From positions 111,001 to 175,000 of the forward strand of contig CAJNDT010003079.1 of the NCBI GenBank assembly GCA_905221615.1: DNA of 64,000 bases, in the 5' to 3' direction. Positions 43,260 through 55,039 of the stretch are shown here, piece after piece. The DNA is from Symbiodinium sp. CCMP2592 (lineage: Eukaryota > Sar > Dinophyceae > Suessiales > Symbiodiniaceae). The notes under the pieces were generated by a model. The model did not search any database. It was given only the letters and a program-made list of their open reading frames with translations, and was not told the DNA's origin. A program made the translations under genes and the position numbers. How positions within the stretch are numbered: the stretch's first letter is position 1; the number at the start of each line of letters is the position of its first letter.

Positions 43260-46200
43260 GACTCCTACTGGAGCCTTCGACCCGGAGGTCCAGGTCTAGA
43301 GAAGTTACCAGTAGGAGTTCCAAATGGGGAGACACCCATCACGGCAACATCACAGGCATCACATGATGTGCAATAAATGTGCCTCGTTGATCTCGTCCAG
43401 CAGGTCAAGAAAAATGCTCCTGCTCACCCCAACAGCATTCAAGCAAGACCGACTGACGAAGCCAAGCACAGCGAGCCCTTGAACGACTGAGGATGGCGCC
43501 CGGGCAATATGTGAGTATTCTTCTAAACTTTGCACAAGCTCTTCGCGTTCGGACCCTCAATCTGGAAGACAAAGCCCACATCCGATGCTCGAGGGCTGAA
43601 ACCAAACTAGAGCTTACAAATTGTTCTCCTGTTATGCGAAAACGTCGATGTCGTTTGAAGTCCGAAGCGCTAGTCACAAATTGGAATCTCCCGAACACCT
43701 GCGGCCATCATCGCGCTTTACACGGAGGAGGATGCCGACGATGATTGCCTTGGCTCTGCTTCTTGAGATACATCTGCTTTTGGAAGATTGCAATCAGCAG
43801 CGAAAGTGCAACGCCGAATCGAATGAACAAAATTACGACATGACTGCCCGATTCTGCCGGGTCGCCATGAGGATGACCGAGATAAGGTGGTTCTGTGCCG
43901 CGTCCTTCACCTAATCAGTTACACCGAAGTGATTCTCTCAAGGTTGCAAGGCACAGGCATATCGCCCAGCATTTTTGTCCGGTATAAGGAACGAGAGGTC
44001 GTCGGTTCTTATGCGACCAGAAACTGTGCATGATCTGGAAGTTGGACACCCAGTTGGCTTTCGTGCAGGATTCGATCAAATGTTATACGATTCGGAGGCA
44101 TGGCTTCATGCCATGTCAGACCATGATACTGCAGTGGCACTAGACGACAGCCCTAGAGACGAGAGCGTGCTCTGAAGCTCAGACCCAAGGAGCAACATTT
44201 TTCGGAACCAGCTGGTCGAAGATGTTAAGAACTGTGTCCAGCATGGACATCTTCTCTAGCCCAGTCTCCTGGTCGTGTCACTGTCAGGTGAGAGAGTCGT
44301 GTCGGTGAGAATGGTTGAACATGGTAGATTCATCCACGCTCCCGCCATAGGTGCAGGGGCTAGGACCACAAACACACGCACACGCAATTCCCCAAGCTCT
44401 CGCAGTGAAGTGGGCATCTCAAACTGCGTGAGGGATCTTGCCCAGTCCAACGGTCAGGCAGCGAACAAACACCCTGAGCGTCAAGGAGGGCGACGCATGG
44501 AAGCGTCAACAAAGATGCAAGATCCTAGCTTGCACGCACGGGCGTATAGTGTCGGACTTCCTACTTAGCTAATGAATGACAGCAAGCTCTCTCCAGCCTT
44601 GGCCAGGGCCGCCTCCACAGGTTTCAAGGAGGTTCGCAGCAGCGTCCAAGAGATGGCAACGCCCTCCCAAAGCTGCAACTTTGGGGATTCACGGACAGCT
44701 GACACACAGAATCTGTTCTACGGGACTGAACCAGATGAACCAACCGAGTACCGTGGGCCGTGGAAACCATGCCCAAAGCACAGCACTTCGACTCATTGCC
44801 GCCGTAGCAAAAGTCTTGACGGCCGGTAAACCCAAAAAGCAGAAATTCTACCATGTATTGCTCCAAGCTTGTTGCATATCGAGCCGGTGGACAACTCTGC
44901 TGCCTGGCAAAGCATGGGGGCTTCGCTGCGACACACAGCTAAGAGCCTTGAGGCATGGCTTTGTGTGGCCACCCACCGGACCGGGTATCTTACGATCGAT
45001 GCAGCTGCGCATTCTCTCGGCTTCGGAAGCCAAGGGGTCCTGCTGGCTGCGTGACGGCGTATGTGCTTCCCCGATCCCCTGACCCACCTCCGTAGCTGCC
45101 ACAACCTGGGCGTGAGCATGATTGGGAACTTGGACAAGTTGGAGCGGACTGCTCGCTGACAGAGGGTTGCCGTGAGAACGACCGATGACGGTAGTCAAAT
45201 CCACTTCCAATTACAAGTATGTGTAGCTCGCAGATCTATCGAGAAACAGTCACTCAGCTGAGCTTGTCCGAAGACCGCCACCCGACTTTCGCGTCTGAGG
45301 TGATACAAACAAGCGGTCAGCTGTCCCAGGTCGGATATTCAATCCCGGCTGCGGTGGTGGTGGTGTAGAGCCCAATAACCCAGATAGCAGCACTGCGTGC
45401 GGCTGGAAGTTCTCGCATCATGACCTGGGATGCGGCAGCCATCAGGACAAATGAACCAAGGCCGCAGCACCCTTTCCAAGATCCATGCTAGAAAGCCGGA
45501 CAAAGCCGGTAGCCCCACTAAGGGATGAGACGCGGCAGGCAAGATGCCGGGCAATCTAAGGATTGAAACGTCCGCATGAGCAGTGGCTTGGAAAACACCA
45601 GCGCGACAAGACTCGGGAAGCGAATGTTTGCCATGCTGTGACGGCTGCGACGTCGCTTGGTCGGGCTGGGCAGTTTAAACCTCAGGCAAGTTGTAGTCTT
45701 GCTCTCTGGCCTTAGTCGGCCATGTAAAAAACTAATCGGAATCGAGATTCCCATGTCAGAACCGGCCGAATTTCACGCACATCTTTGTGTAATCTAGCCT
45801 TGAAAGACCAGCGGCCATGGAATGAACCATGCCGCAAAAGATCATGGGCAGCACCACCTCAGGAGGGTTCCAGCATCTGTAGCAAGTCGCTGCTGGAGTT
45901 TTGACTATTTAGGCCTACCTGGCACATCCCGGTGCATCAGAGCCTTCGCGTTTGCGTGCAACATGCATCATGGAAGCGGAGATTTCATGGGAAAGGCAGA
46001 TTCAATGCATGCTATATTATTGGACAGGCTGACAAGAAATCGATGGTGAAACGATTGATGCGACGTCAATGTCAACTGACGAGATACCGACAGGCGTTGA
46101 TTCTTTGACAGGTGATGCATTTATCAATCTTGCACATGATACCGTGCTGTGTGGTACGCCATCATCACAAGAATTGCTACTTCTAGAGCAGTCCAAGCAC

Positions 46201-46440
46201 CCAAGCCTGTACATACATGCACATGTACATATTCATGCACATATCCATATACAGAAAAATTAAATGTGCATTTACATGTACATATTATGCATCTACACCT
46301 ATACGTACATGTAGATTGTAGATGTGCATGTGCTGTACAAATACAAACACATATGCCCATACATTTGCATACCGACATGTGCATGTGTCCACACTTGCTT
46401 TGTCCACCTGTTGATCGACTTGTCACGGTGCTAAGTGTCT
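43260..46440. other. Stretch without a firmly supported gene
   Basis: The minus frame 45210-44848 (EVDLTTVIGRSHGNPLSASS, then EAERMRSC) is the best candidate. A plus frame (44576-45082) overlaps it. AC/TG-rich words lie at 46200-46400. Confidence 0.4.
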
Positions 46441-46498
46441 CGGTGTTTTGGAGCTGACTGTGCATTGCAGTATCCCTTCTTCTGAGCATGATGCCATC

Positions 46499-46620
46499 TC
46501 ATGCCATGTCTTGAACCTTGGTGTAGATTTGGTGGAGCCAATCGCGCCAGGAAGCACATTTCAAGGCTTTCAGCCATAGCTTCCCAGGGAAGGCCAGGAT
46601 TTGAAGGATCTCCGACTCTG
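46499..46620 (-). CDS. C-terminal exon, helical, unknown protein
   Basis: Following the acceptor CAACCTGCCAG, 39 codons read ESEILQILAFPGKLWLKALK, then CASWRDWLHQIYTKVQDMA and TGA. The tryptophan-rich amphipathic helices are unlikely in non-coding DNA. A second frame through the same bases (VGDPSNPGLPWEAMAESLEM) is also open, so the frame is not certain. It lies 2 kb downstream of the glycosyltransferase on the same strand. Confidence 0.45.
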
Positions 46621-46659
46621 CTGGCAGGTTGGCAGCCTTCACTCAGAACGGACAAGAGC

Positions 46660-46795
46660 TCAAAACGAAAGCGTCAGCGCAGCAATGAATGTTAATGTTC
46701 TCGGTGATAGGGTCTTTGGAGCGGGTCTCTGCCCTTCAAGCACGTCGAACTCCAGCAGGGGCTTGCCACGTGCATCGCGGTGTTGGAAAGCTTCC
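46660..46795 (-). CDS. Probable exon just upstream of the 46.5-kb exon
   Basis: The frame reads VEAFQHRDARGKPLLEFDVL, then EGQRPAPKTLSPRTLTFIAA and a stop. The first part (to about LEFDVLE) looks like coding sequence and could be spliced to the exon at 46620, since a break after CTTGAAG gives a matching phase. The donor would be non-canonical (GG or GC). Boundaries are approximate and the function is unknown. Confidence 0.35.
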
Positions 46796-46978
46796 ACTCA
46801 CCGGTTCTTCGGCTCTTCGGGATTTCAGGGTTCACTTGTATCCGCCAGCCGTGTTTGTGGCGTGCGCGTGGAGATCTTTGTAGAAAAACAGAGAACAGGC
46901 CTGTGTCGCTTCGGCTCAGGTTTGTACATGCATCCGGTGTGGTGTCATAAATCCTGCTGCCAACAGGTGAACCTTTAA

Positions 46979-47182
46979 TCACATCTTTGTACTAGTAGGT
47001 GCTGTTTCTATCCATGCGCATATATGCGGAACCGCCCCGCAATCTATCGGCCAAAGGCTGATGTTCTGAGACGCTTGTTTCTTCTTGAAATTCTGCCACA
47101 GCGCCAAGGAGAGCACGAGGCCAACCGCCAGGCCGACGAGAACCTGAGTCGGCCCCATTGCCGCAAGATGTCGAAGACCCAA
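46979..47182 (-). CDS. Possible membrane-segment exon
   Basis: The frame contains GPTQVLVGLAVGLVLSLALW followed by QNFKKKQASQNIS, a hydrophobic helix with a basic cytoplasmic-type flank, ending in a stop. It sits between the glycosyltransferase and the 46.8-kb exons on the same strand. No fixed splice sites, and another frame is open too. Confidence 0.33.
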   Translation of the reverse strand: MGLRHLAAMGPTQVLVGLAVGLVLSLALWQNFKKKQASQNISLWPIDCGAVPHICAWIETAPTSTKM

Positions 47183-47499
47183 AATGCTTCTTCGTCAAAG
47201 TTGGCCCAGCAAGCTCATGTTTGCCCGCCACCCTGCAGAATTCGCTGGACACTGACACTTCCTCGTGCAGCCCGAGAGGCTCCAATGAGTACTCGCAGAG
47301 CCTCGCAGTGTCGGAAACTGCGAGCCAAAGGACAAGAATGCCCTGGCTTCTGCGGCTCCTGCCAAGGACATCAAGGGTTCGGGAGGCAGTCTGTGGTGGA
47401 AGATCATTTCTCGACAAGCGGCTGCAGCTTCTCCACGCTACAATACAAGCATTGAAGGCTCGGCGGATCTCAGTTCAGAGGAAGTGATGAGAAAGGGCA

Positions 47500-48450
47500 T
47501 TGAAACACAGCTTGCTTTCACGCGGCCTCTACCACCTCTGCTGTGCACTCGTGGCCATCAGCAGCCATGGGTATCGATACACGAATCTGAAGCAAACAAC
47601 GAAGACCGGTAGGAAACCAGCAGTGCGTACTGCGAACGTGAGTTGCAGTCGGAATGATGCTGGCTGAACAGATTAGCTGACACCTCTGCACTGAGAAACG
47701 TCCATGTGTTTCGATCCAAGCTCCCATGCAGCAACTTTGAAGAAAGCTGCGGTGACAACGGCTTCTTGGGTGACTGCAGACCTAAGCGCCCAAAGACTGG
47801 CCTCGACAACAAATCAGACTCGAAACCCTGACCGTCAAGCTACAGCCCAGGCCTAGACTGAACTTCTCAGGCACTACCGAATCGAGCTGCCGACCGGTCG
47901 GAACGCATCGGCCTGCAGAGGGTCGCCCCACTCTTCTGGCTAGGCTTCTGGGTTCGGCAGGCTGCAGACACAAGCTCCTGCTGGCCGCCAGGATCTCAAC
48001 GGTGTTAAACCCGGACGACATGCTGGCAACAGCGTCCAGAAGAGGTAGTTCAACGCGGACACACACACACACACACATATACATGCGCACACACACTTCC
48101 GCTCGCTTCGCCGAGGGATCAAGCTTCTGACTTAAGCTTTATTTCAAGACTCGAGCCCCCTGTCTAGGGCCTTTCCTCAACGACACCATAAGCTGACCCA
48201 GGATGTGACACCTACGTGACGAAGCGAAGGGAGTGCATCGATGGCTGGCTCAAAATCCGCCTGATGGAAGTTCGAACTGTCATAATGTCCTTGCACCCCC
48301 GTCTCTAAAGTTCGGCACTTCAAACTTCAGTGACAAGCTTACAATTCCAGCTTGGGAAGTGTGCTAGCAAGACCTTAGGACCGTGTCCCAAGCCCTTGAA
48401 GTGCGTGTCTTGATGTGGGAAGTGGGTTCCACTACCTTGCCATGGTCACT
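47500..48450. other. Gene-poor stretch downstream of the glycosyltransferase
   Basis: Includes an (AC)n tract (48058-48078). No convincing exon; probably 3' flank and spacer. Confidence 0.45.
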
Positions 48451-48519
48451 TTTCACAGCTTCGCGATGTAGCTGCCTTGGGCATGCAACTCCTGGACGCC
48501 AACTTGCAGCTGGTCTTGC

Positions 48520-49461
48520 CTAGATGCAAACCCTGGCCTTTGCATCCCACCATCTCTGATAAACTTTAAGCAGCTCTGGTTGTGCCTCGGAGCATTTGTC
48601 ATGAAGCCCAGATGCTGAAGTGATGCGCCAAGGTTTCCAGTCAGCGATAAAATGGACCATGACTGCATTCTGCATGACCCACTCAGAGCTTTTCTGGAAA
48701 TACTTCTGCCAATATTGATAGATGCCATCGGTAGCACACCATTCTCCAATGAGCAAGGCATAGAAGCCATCAAGCACATCGGCTTTGTCACGAAAGTGGC
48801 TGTTCACCCAATCCATCTCGCTGTCCAGCATTCCCACAGACTTGTTCATTGGCACTGAGAAATCCCGATCGAAAAAAAGCTTGCGAGGATCGAGCACCAT
48901 CGGCCCACCACTTTGGACAAATGGCTGCTGCAGCCAATATGCCCGAGGTGCAGCTAGCTCAACAGGGAACTGAGCAATGTCAAACAAGTTGTCCAAGCTT
49001 CCCAGCGGGAAGGCATCAGCATCAAAATAAATCACGCGCTCATATTGAAAGAGCTCTGCCACCCTGAGTTTCAGGAAGGATTCTTTCCATTGTGACTCAC
49101 CTTTCGCAGCAGCTGCTGACACCTGGACCATTTTGATCCCCATCCTACGAAAACGCTCTTTTCCAGGTATGTCAGTGTTGTAGACTACCACGAGATCTGC
49201 CGTGTGTCGGGTCGCACTTTCTTTAACAATGGAAGCGGAAACCAGAATTGCACAAGCGATGTCTTCGTCATCGTCGGCAAGGTACCACGCGTACGCAAAC
49301 TTGGATGGCTCGACACTTTGCTCGACCAAAGCATCTTGCAACAAGCTTTCGGAAGCGAGCTGCTGCGTTGGACGCCGTGTGCTGGCTGTCGGAAGCACCA
49401 TACTCAGAAGTACTATGCGGCATGCCCAGCCCACAGCGGGCAATAGGCGACATGAATACAT
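48520..49461 (-). CDS. Intronless glycosyltransferase, GT8 (glycogenin-like) family
   Basis: A single open frame of 313 codons from Met 49461 to a TAG stop. Residues 8-27 are hydrophobic and fit a signal peptide or type II membrane anchor, implying secretory-pathway location. The GT-A fold follows: YLADDDEDIACAILVSA near 60, the metal-binding DAD at about 147-149 within ERVIYFDADAFPLG, QSGGPMVLDP near 184, and HFIADWKPW near 270 in the place of the family's second metal or donor ligand. GT8 enzymes retain configuration and transfer sugars from nucleotide donors; donor and acceptor here are unknown. The length is normal for a catalytic domain alone. Unlike the intron-rich gene at 25-12 kb it has no intron, which suggests retroposition. 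A possible upstream start codon is TTG (49470), less likely than the ATG. Confidence 0.9.
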   Translation of the reverse strand: MYSCRLLPAVGWACRIVLLSMVLPTASTRRPTQQLASESLLQDALVEQSVEPSKFAYAWYLADDDEDIACAILVSASIVKESATRHTADLVVVYNTDIPGKERFRRMGIKMVQVSAAAAKGESQWKESFLKLRVAELFQYERVIYFDADAFPLGSLDNLFDIAQFPVELAAPRAYWLQQPFVQSGGPMVLDPRKLFFDRDFSVPMNKSVGMLDSEMDWVNSHFRDKADVLDGFYALLIGEWCATDGIYQYWQKYFQKSSEWVMQNAVMVHFIADWKPWRITSASGLHDKCSEAQPELLKVYQRWWDAKARVCI

Positions 49462-49613
49462 GGAAAACAATCAAATCTCGCTACGAAGGGACATACACGC
49501 CTGAAGCCATTGGCAAGGCTCGCATCTCAAATTGAATGGAACAACCGTTTCCATCCGCGTTAAACTGCACTGACCCGGGGTTTCACAGGATCTGCCATTA
49601 GCAAAGGAATCAA

Positions 49614-49617
<4 letters not shown>

Positions 49618-49662
<45 letters not shown>
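49618..49662. repeat. (CT)n tract upstream of the glycosyltransferase
   Basis: An uninterrupted TCTC tract about 155 bp upstream of the start codon. On the coding strand it reads GA. Confidence 0.92.
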
Positions 49663-49903
49663 CAAGCGGACTTTGAATGGAGATTCTCTTTCTCGTTCTC
49701 TTCCTCCTTCTTGCTTTTCTTTCTCATCACCTGAGAGAGCAGGCTGACGGGCGAGTCCCCCCGTTGGGGGGCGCCCGACTCACTGTTCCTTCCTCCTTCC
49801 TTCCGTCCGCCAGTGGCGAGTCCAGGTCGACTTCTCCCAGAGGGACAGCTGTCACACCCCTCCGCGCGCGCGCATGCGGGCATTGGGTTAGTGCTGGACA
49901 CGA

Positions 49904-49905
<2 letters not shown>

Positions 49906-49962
<57 letters not shown>
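49906..49962. repeat. (CT)n tract
   Basis: About 28 CT units, the longest CT tract in the window. Confidence 0.95.
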
Positions 49963-49968
<6 letters not shown>

Positions 49969-50409
49969 TTCTGCGCAGTATGCCTGTCTGCCTACTCTTG
50001 GGTCGATGGATGTCTATGAGCGTCTACGTGTACGTACCCATGCATGCATGCAAGGAAATCAAGTTTAGGTTCAACATACAGACAGACACCTGCACACGTT
50101 CACCATGCACACCTGGAGCGAGAGAGAGGAGCGAGGTAGAAAGCAAATGTGAAGATGGACAGGAGGATGCAAGCCCGCCGACTGCAAGATTCTACGAGCG
50201 CCGGGGCTAAACCTGCCGCTTGAGGACGGCCTCCAGCGGACGCTGGGGAATTGTGAAAGACTCGGGAAGCAGGCTGCCTGGCGCCGGGCAGATGAACTCT
50301 CGCATGTGAAGTGCAGTGGACCTGCGCGCTATCAGCCACAACAACGGCATTCACCACTACGATTGTCAACAGGCCATCCTCTGCATCACAGTCGCTACCT
50401 GCCTTCGTG

Positions 50410-50735
50410 TTCACCCTGTCTTCGTCATCGTCGTCATTATCATACAGATCACCCGTACAATCCTGCGCTACATCATCATCATGGCCATCACCATCACCAC
50501 CATCACCGCGCACATCATTCATACCACTGTTCGCCTCTACATCGTCGTCATCGTGATGGTCGTCTTCATTCTTGTCAGCATCCTGCGCCCCATCATCAGT
50601 GCATTCTCCATCACCCCCAAGAAGAGCAACAGAATCGCCATCATCATTTCATCCTCAACATCACCATCACCGTCAATATCGTCATCATCATCATCGCCAC
50701 CACCACCATCACTGCTACCCTCGAAAACTCTACTA
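50410..50735. repeat. Degenerate ATC/CATCACC microsatellite
   Basis: CATCATCATCATGGCCATCA and similar. His-, Ile- and Ser-rich frames on the plus strand are artefacts. Confidence 0.85.
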
Positions 50736-51529
50736 TCTTCGTAAGTCACCAGTCATGGCTATATATCCACTGGCTGTGACTGCAGTAACTTGGCAGTTAG
50801 GTGGAATAGCAAACAGCGAGAAGCCAACAAGTTGGAACGCGCAAACCGGATTAAACATGTTATCTGCCCTTTTTTGCAGGGACTGGTGATGCTTCAACTT
50901 CTTGCTAAGTCTACTGTAAACAGAGATCGGAAAGCAATAGCAACGTCATAAAACACGCATTATAGCTCAGATAAGTTACATCGTGGGAATACTCATGGCT
51001 TTCAGAGTATGAGAGTCTCGTGTTCGATTCCATGAAGTCCTTCATTGCCCTGCTGCGCCATGTTCCCCCACCTATGCACGCGTAGATAGTCCAAGCAAAA
51101 TAGTATGTCGCTGATAAGCCCAGCACGGACCCTCTGGACGGATGTTGGAAACCGGATCCAAAAGAATCCAGGATACATCTGTTACTGCACAGTGCCAAGC
51201 ACTCCGGCCTGGCATGTTTTGGGAACCAAGGGGCCTTCGCATCTCCTCTCTGAACAGCCCGAAAAGAATAACACGCAGAGCAGAGTAACTTGTTCTGTCG
51301 TTGTCGGTGTTGCTGCAACCATGTGAGGTCTGTAGCAGCTGAATAGTGGCAAGAGCAGGAGCATCAGCGGCTGCTGCCTGTAGAAGCAGCAATAGAAACA
51401 GCAACAGCACAGCATAATCAAGAGCATGCGTGGTTGTCGACATTATGAGACGATGCAGTGATGTTTCTTGGTACGGTTGATCGAAAGTAAGCTACATATG
51501 CTGTCATCACTATCTATGAGTGTGGGGAT

Positions 51530-51720
51530 GAAGATGATGATGATGTTGATGATGAGGATGGTGATGATGCTGATGCTGATGCTGGTGGCGGTGATAATGA
51601 TGATGATGATGAGGAGGAGGAGGAGGAGGAGGAGGAGGAGGAGGACGAGGACGAGGAGGAGGACGAAGAGGAGGAGGAGGAGGAGGAGGAGGAGGAGGAG
51701 GAGGAGGATCGTGATGGTAG
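51530..51720. repeat. GATGAT and GAGGAG triplet microsatellite
   Basis: GATGATGATGTTGATGATG passes into (GAG)n with GAC interruptions. Confidence 0.92.
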
Positions 51721-51959
51721 TGACGGCGATGACGACTATCCTGATGCCAACGGCAATGGCAATGACGACGATGACAACGGTTTTTAGATGATTACATTGC
51801 CGCTGCTAGCCGCGTGGTGAGGCTATCACGACGCCTGCTCTCCCATTCGCAAAATTTGCCGTGACTGTCTAGTACTCAATCCGGCTATCGGCTATCGCAT
51901 TCAGCTATCGCAAGGCACATACACTACGAATCTCATGTCTCAAGGGATGTTTAGGGTAC

Positions 51960-52081
51960 CCTCGGCTGCAGCATGTCAACAGTCGCTCTCTAGCTTCGAC
52001 AGATTCGACAGCAGGAAGAATCTCCTCCAGAACGTCAGGAACTCCATTGCGATCGGCATCGACAGGGTAGAGCGCGTCTGC
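51960..52081 (-). CDS. Exon with an EF-hand / thrombospondin-3-like calcium loop
   Basis: Between CAGGTAAG and the donor CCGAGG/GTACCC the frame reads ADALYPVDADRNGVPDVLEE, then ILPAVESVEARERLLTCC. DADRNGVPDVLE has Asp at loop positions 1 and 3, Asn at 5, Gly at 6 and Glu at 12, as in an EF-hand. The Pro at position 8 is unusual for EF-hands but common in D.DG(N/D)GVPD repeats. The acceptor overlaps a possible donor (TTCAG/GTAAGG), so the 5' boundary is uncertain. Confidence 0.42.
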
Positions 52082-52354
52082 CTTACCTGAACTCGAAACT
52101 ACAAGTGACATCCCGGATCCAAGCACGAACCTGGCTAGGCTGGGTCACGACCGTGACCACTTCAGTGGTAACCCAAGTCAAGCTGGCCCGCCGATGCAAA
52201 ACTATCTCTTGAAAGGCTCCGGTGCTGACAGACATAGTTCTAGACTCTGGCTGCTGACAATTGGAGCTACTACTGCTTTGCTATGCTTTGCCGTTGTTTC
52301 CATCGTCGACGACGACGATTACTGCTACTACATGTCGTACTAGTCGTGTCGTGG

Positions 52355-52473
52355 CGGTGGTGGTGGTGGTGGTGGTGGTGGTGGTGGTGGTGGTGGTGGT
52401 GGTGGTGGTGGTGGTGGTGGTGGTGGTGGTGGTGGTGGTGGTGGTGGTGGTGGTGGTGGTGGTGGTGGTGGTG
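52355..52473. repeat. Pure (GGT)n array, about 40 units
   Basis: The most uniform long repeat in the window, giving poly-Trp, poly-Val, poly-Gly, poly-His and poly-Pro frames that are not genes. Confidence 0.97.
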
Positions 52474-52529
52474 CCAGCTGCAGCGGCAGTAGTAAATCAG
52501 TAGTAGTAAGTGGTGTAAGTAGTGCCTTC

Positions 52530-54270
52530 GGCGACTGCAACTACGATTCATATTCAATCCCAACAATTCTCGAACTCGATTTCTCAAACCGGAGCTGGGG
52601 CGATGGCCATCTCCTGTCACATCTCCGACGACGGCAAGTGGCAAAAGGCTTCGGCCACCTCTCTTTCTTCTGTTGCTTTTATGAATTGGTGCGCACTGCT
52701 TAGCAGCCTCTATCCCAAGTTCCAGGAGTGAGACTGCAGGATGAGCGAACGATTTGCTGCGGCACAGGTGTGCTTCGCCTGTGTTTCTGCACTGACTCGG
52801 CACTAGGATACCGCACTGATCGAGTCTGCAATAGCAAACTCAGCTTACCAAGGGCCTAAGCCCCGAACATGAATCTGTCACTGCTGGGCGTCCGCAAGCT
52901 ACGCGAGACATTCTGCGCTCTGCACGAACAGAACACCGCCTTATGTCTAGCCAACGTGTCCCTCCCAACTTTCCCTGCCTCTGCATGCGTCCGACACGGC
53001 CTCTGGATAGACAGAAGCTCTCATTGCATCCTCTTCGCTGTGCGGAACACACTCTGTCGCAATGGAACCCAGCAGAAAGCTGCCAGCATAGTCCGAGGTC
53101 ACGATAAGGTGTCAATAGAACTCTCGTTTGGGCACTGAGAAAGATGCAAACCGAAGCATGCTGATGCCCAACAAGAGCAAAAGCATAAGCTTCGAGAAAT
53201 GTTGAACGAAAGCACTCGACTTCGAAGCTGCTCGTGCGGTTAGCAAGGACCTGCTCCATGCCAATCTGTATTTCTGCCACATCGGAGTGCGACTACTGTT
53301 ATGGTTCTATTGCTATGGTTGTTGCTTCGACCAATGAAGTATCTAAAGCACTGACATCGCAAGATCAATTCCTGACTCACTGGGAAACGTAAACAACACA
53401 AGAACAACATGCCAAATTTACCAAGTCTTATGAAGCCCATGGAACTCTTTGAGACGGCCTCCAACTCTGCAGGCAGACTTGCCGATGCCTGACCTGCACA
53501 GGCATTGCACTAAGGCCAATTCCGCTTGGAGTAACAAGCAGTTGTACTTCCATGCTGTGGCAGTTGGCCGGTCACAGTAAAGCCTCAAATCGCAAAGCCT
53601 AAATTGACTCCCAGGCTGTCGAAGCAGTGGCTTCGTTCGTGTCCAATTTACAAAGAGGTCAGAGGAGCCAAGAGGAAGAGGAAAGTCTGAGAAATTCCAA
53701 TCAATACACGAACTGTGGTTGAAGTCAGGCCTGCCAAAATCCTGCTTTCGGACAACGGCTTCGTCATTGGCAGCCTCGGCAGATTTTGATAGAAAGTCCA
53801 AGGAGCACGCATCGTCATGCACATGCGAACACTTCATGCCTAGAACCAGGGAAGAGCTGACATGCAACAAGTCAACCACAGCACCTACCTGTATCAGGAG
53901 GTCACTCCCACGGGAGGTACCCACTGCGGCATGCAATGGCCTAAAACTGCATCTAGGCAAACGAGTCATCAGACGCGCAGATGCACATTCCCGTCCTATG
54001 AAGTCGATCAAGACTCGCGCGGCGGGGCCGGCGACGTGTAGGGAGAGAAGCCATTAAGAGGCGGAAAGGCATCTGCAACGGCGGACGGCGGCCAAAGTGG
54101 ACAATGGACAGCGCTTCAGAGCTCGGGGACTTGGGGATCTGATAACGGACCTAATGAGTAGGACGTTGAAGCGGGCAAAGCATGGTTTTTTGGGCTCTTC
54201 CATATCAGAAAAGTCACAAGAAACATCGGCAAGCTATCATGCCTCTATGTAACTAGGCAACAGGCTTGAT
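52530..54270. other. Stretch without a firmly supported gene
   Basis: Minus frames at 54011-53418 (197 codons) and 53280-52840 are open but not family-like. The first could hold exons. Confidence 0.4.
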
Positions 54271-54284
54271 GCATAGCTGGCTAT

Positions 54285-54535
54285 ATACACACAAGAACAA
54301 AAACATAAAGAAACAACGAAGCAGGAAAGCAAGCAAGCAACCAAGCAAACAAACGAAAAAGCAAACGAACTACTGTAGCTAAACAAAACACAAACAAGCA
54401 AGCCAGCAAACAAACAACATTTCCACAAACGCACACACACACACACACACGCACGCACAAACAAGCACACATGCAAATAAACACGACCACCAACGAACAA
54501 ACGAACGAACGAAAAACAAACGAAGGAACCCATTG
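54285..54535. repeat. AAAC/AAGC-rich repeat
   Basis: CAAGCAAGCAACCAAGCAAA- and AACGAACGAACG-type degenerate tetranucleotides with an (AC)n core at 54432-54450. Confidence 0.8.
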
Positions 54536-54900
54536 GGTGAATTCAGATCTCCTTGCTTTTCGACTCCGTTTGCCATGCATCCCTCAAACGGGAGGAGGGT
54601 GCGGTGAAAGCAACTCGGGCCTGGCGAGGCACCGGTCTGCAGCGCTGCTTCGTGACCAGGGGTCTTGGGCGGAGCAGGGCACTGTGGTCACATTCTTGTG
54701 CAGGCATGCGGCATGTGAGATTCCCAAAGGCGAGGTAGGGGCTGGGAGGTACACAGGGGCTTCGAATTTGCATGCTGGTCGAGATCACGATTCCTGGCCT
54801 TGGTCCCCCATGTCCCGGTGACGGTGAGGTTACATGCCTTCTAACACGAAACTCCCAGATTGCAGCAAAACCTAGCAGTGTAGCTGTGGAGATAGGTTAC

Positions 54901-55039
54901 CATCATGTACTCTCGGGCACGCGGCATCTGACAGTTTGAAGCCGCAGTTCCAGCAGAAGCGGGAGTCCGGAGGTACATTGCTCCCGCACTTCGGGCAGGT
55001 GCGGCCCGACATTGCCTCCACAGGATGTTTTTCTACTGA
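54901..55039 (-). CDS. Zinc-ribbon exon (CPKCG...CWNCG)
   Basis: The frame contains CPKCGSNVPPDSRFCWNCG, two CxxC knuckles eleven residues apart, typical of the small zinc-ribbon (DZR / zf-ribbon) fold often found at the ends of larger proteins. A methionine at 55012 (MSGRTCPKCG) could be the start. Otherwise the exon begins after the acceptor TAAGACCTCAG. A GT donor follows at CATGATG/GTAACC, and the frame stops 29 bases later if not spliced. The ribbon may bind protein or nucleic acid; no partner domain is visible nearby, so no specific role is assigned. Confidence 0.6.

Noticed and set aside
49509..49532. GAAGCCATTGGCAAGGCTC, resembling the dinoflagellate spliced leader
   Set aside because: Several mismatches and opposite orientation to the glycosyltransferase gene; judged a chance match.
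52270..52803. 177-codon frame with a poly-His run
   Set aside because: Poly-His is the translation of the GGT array; the flanks show no family match.
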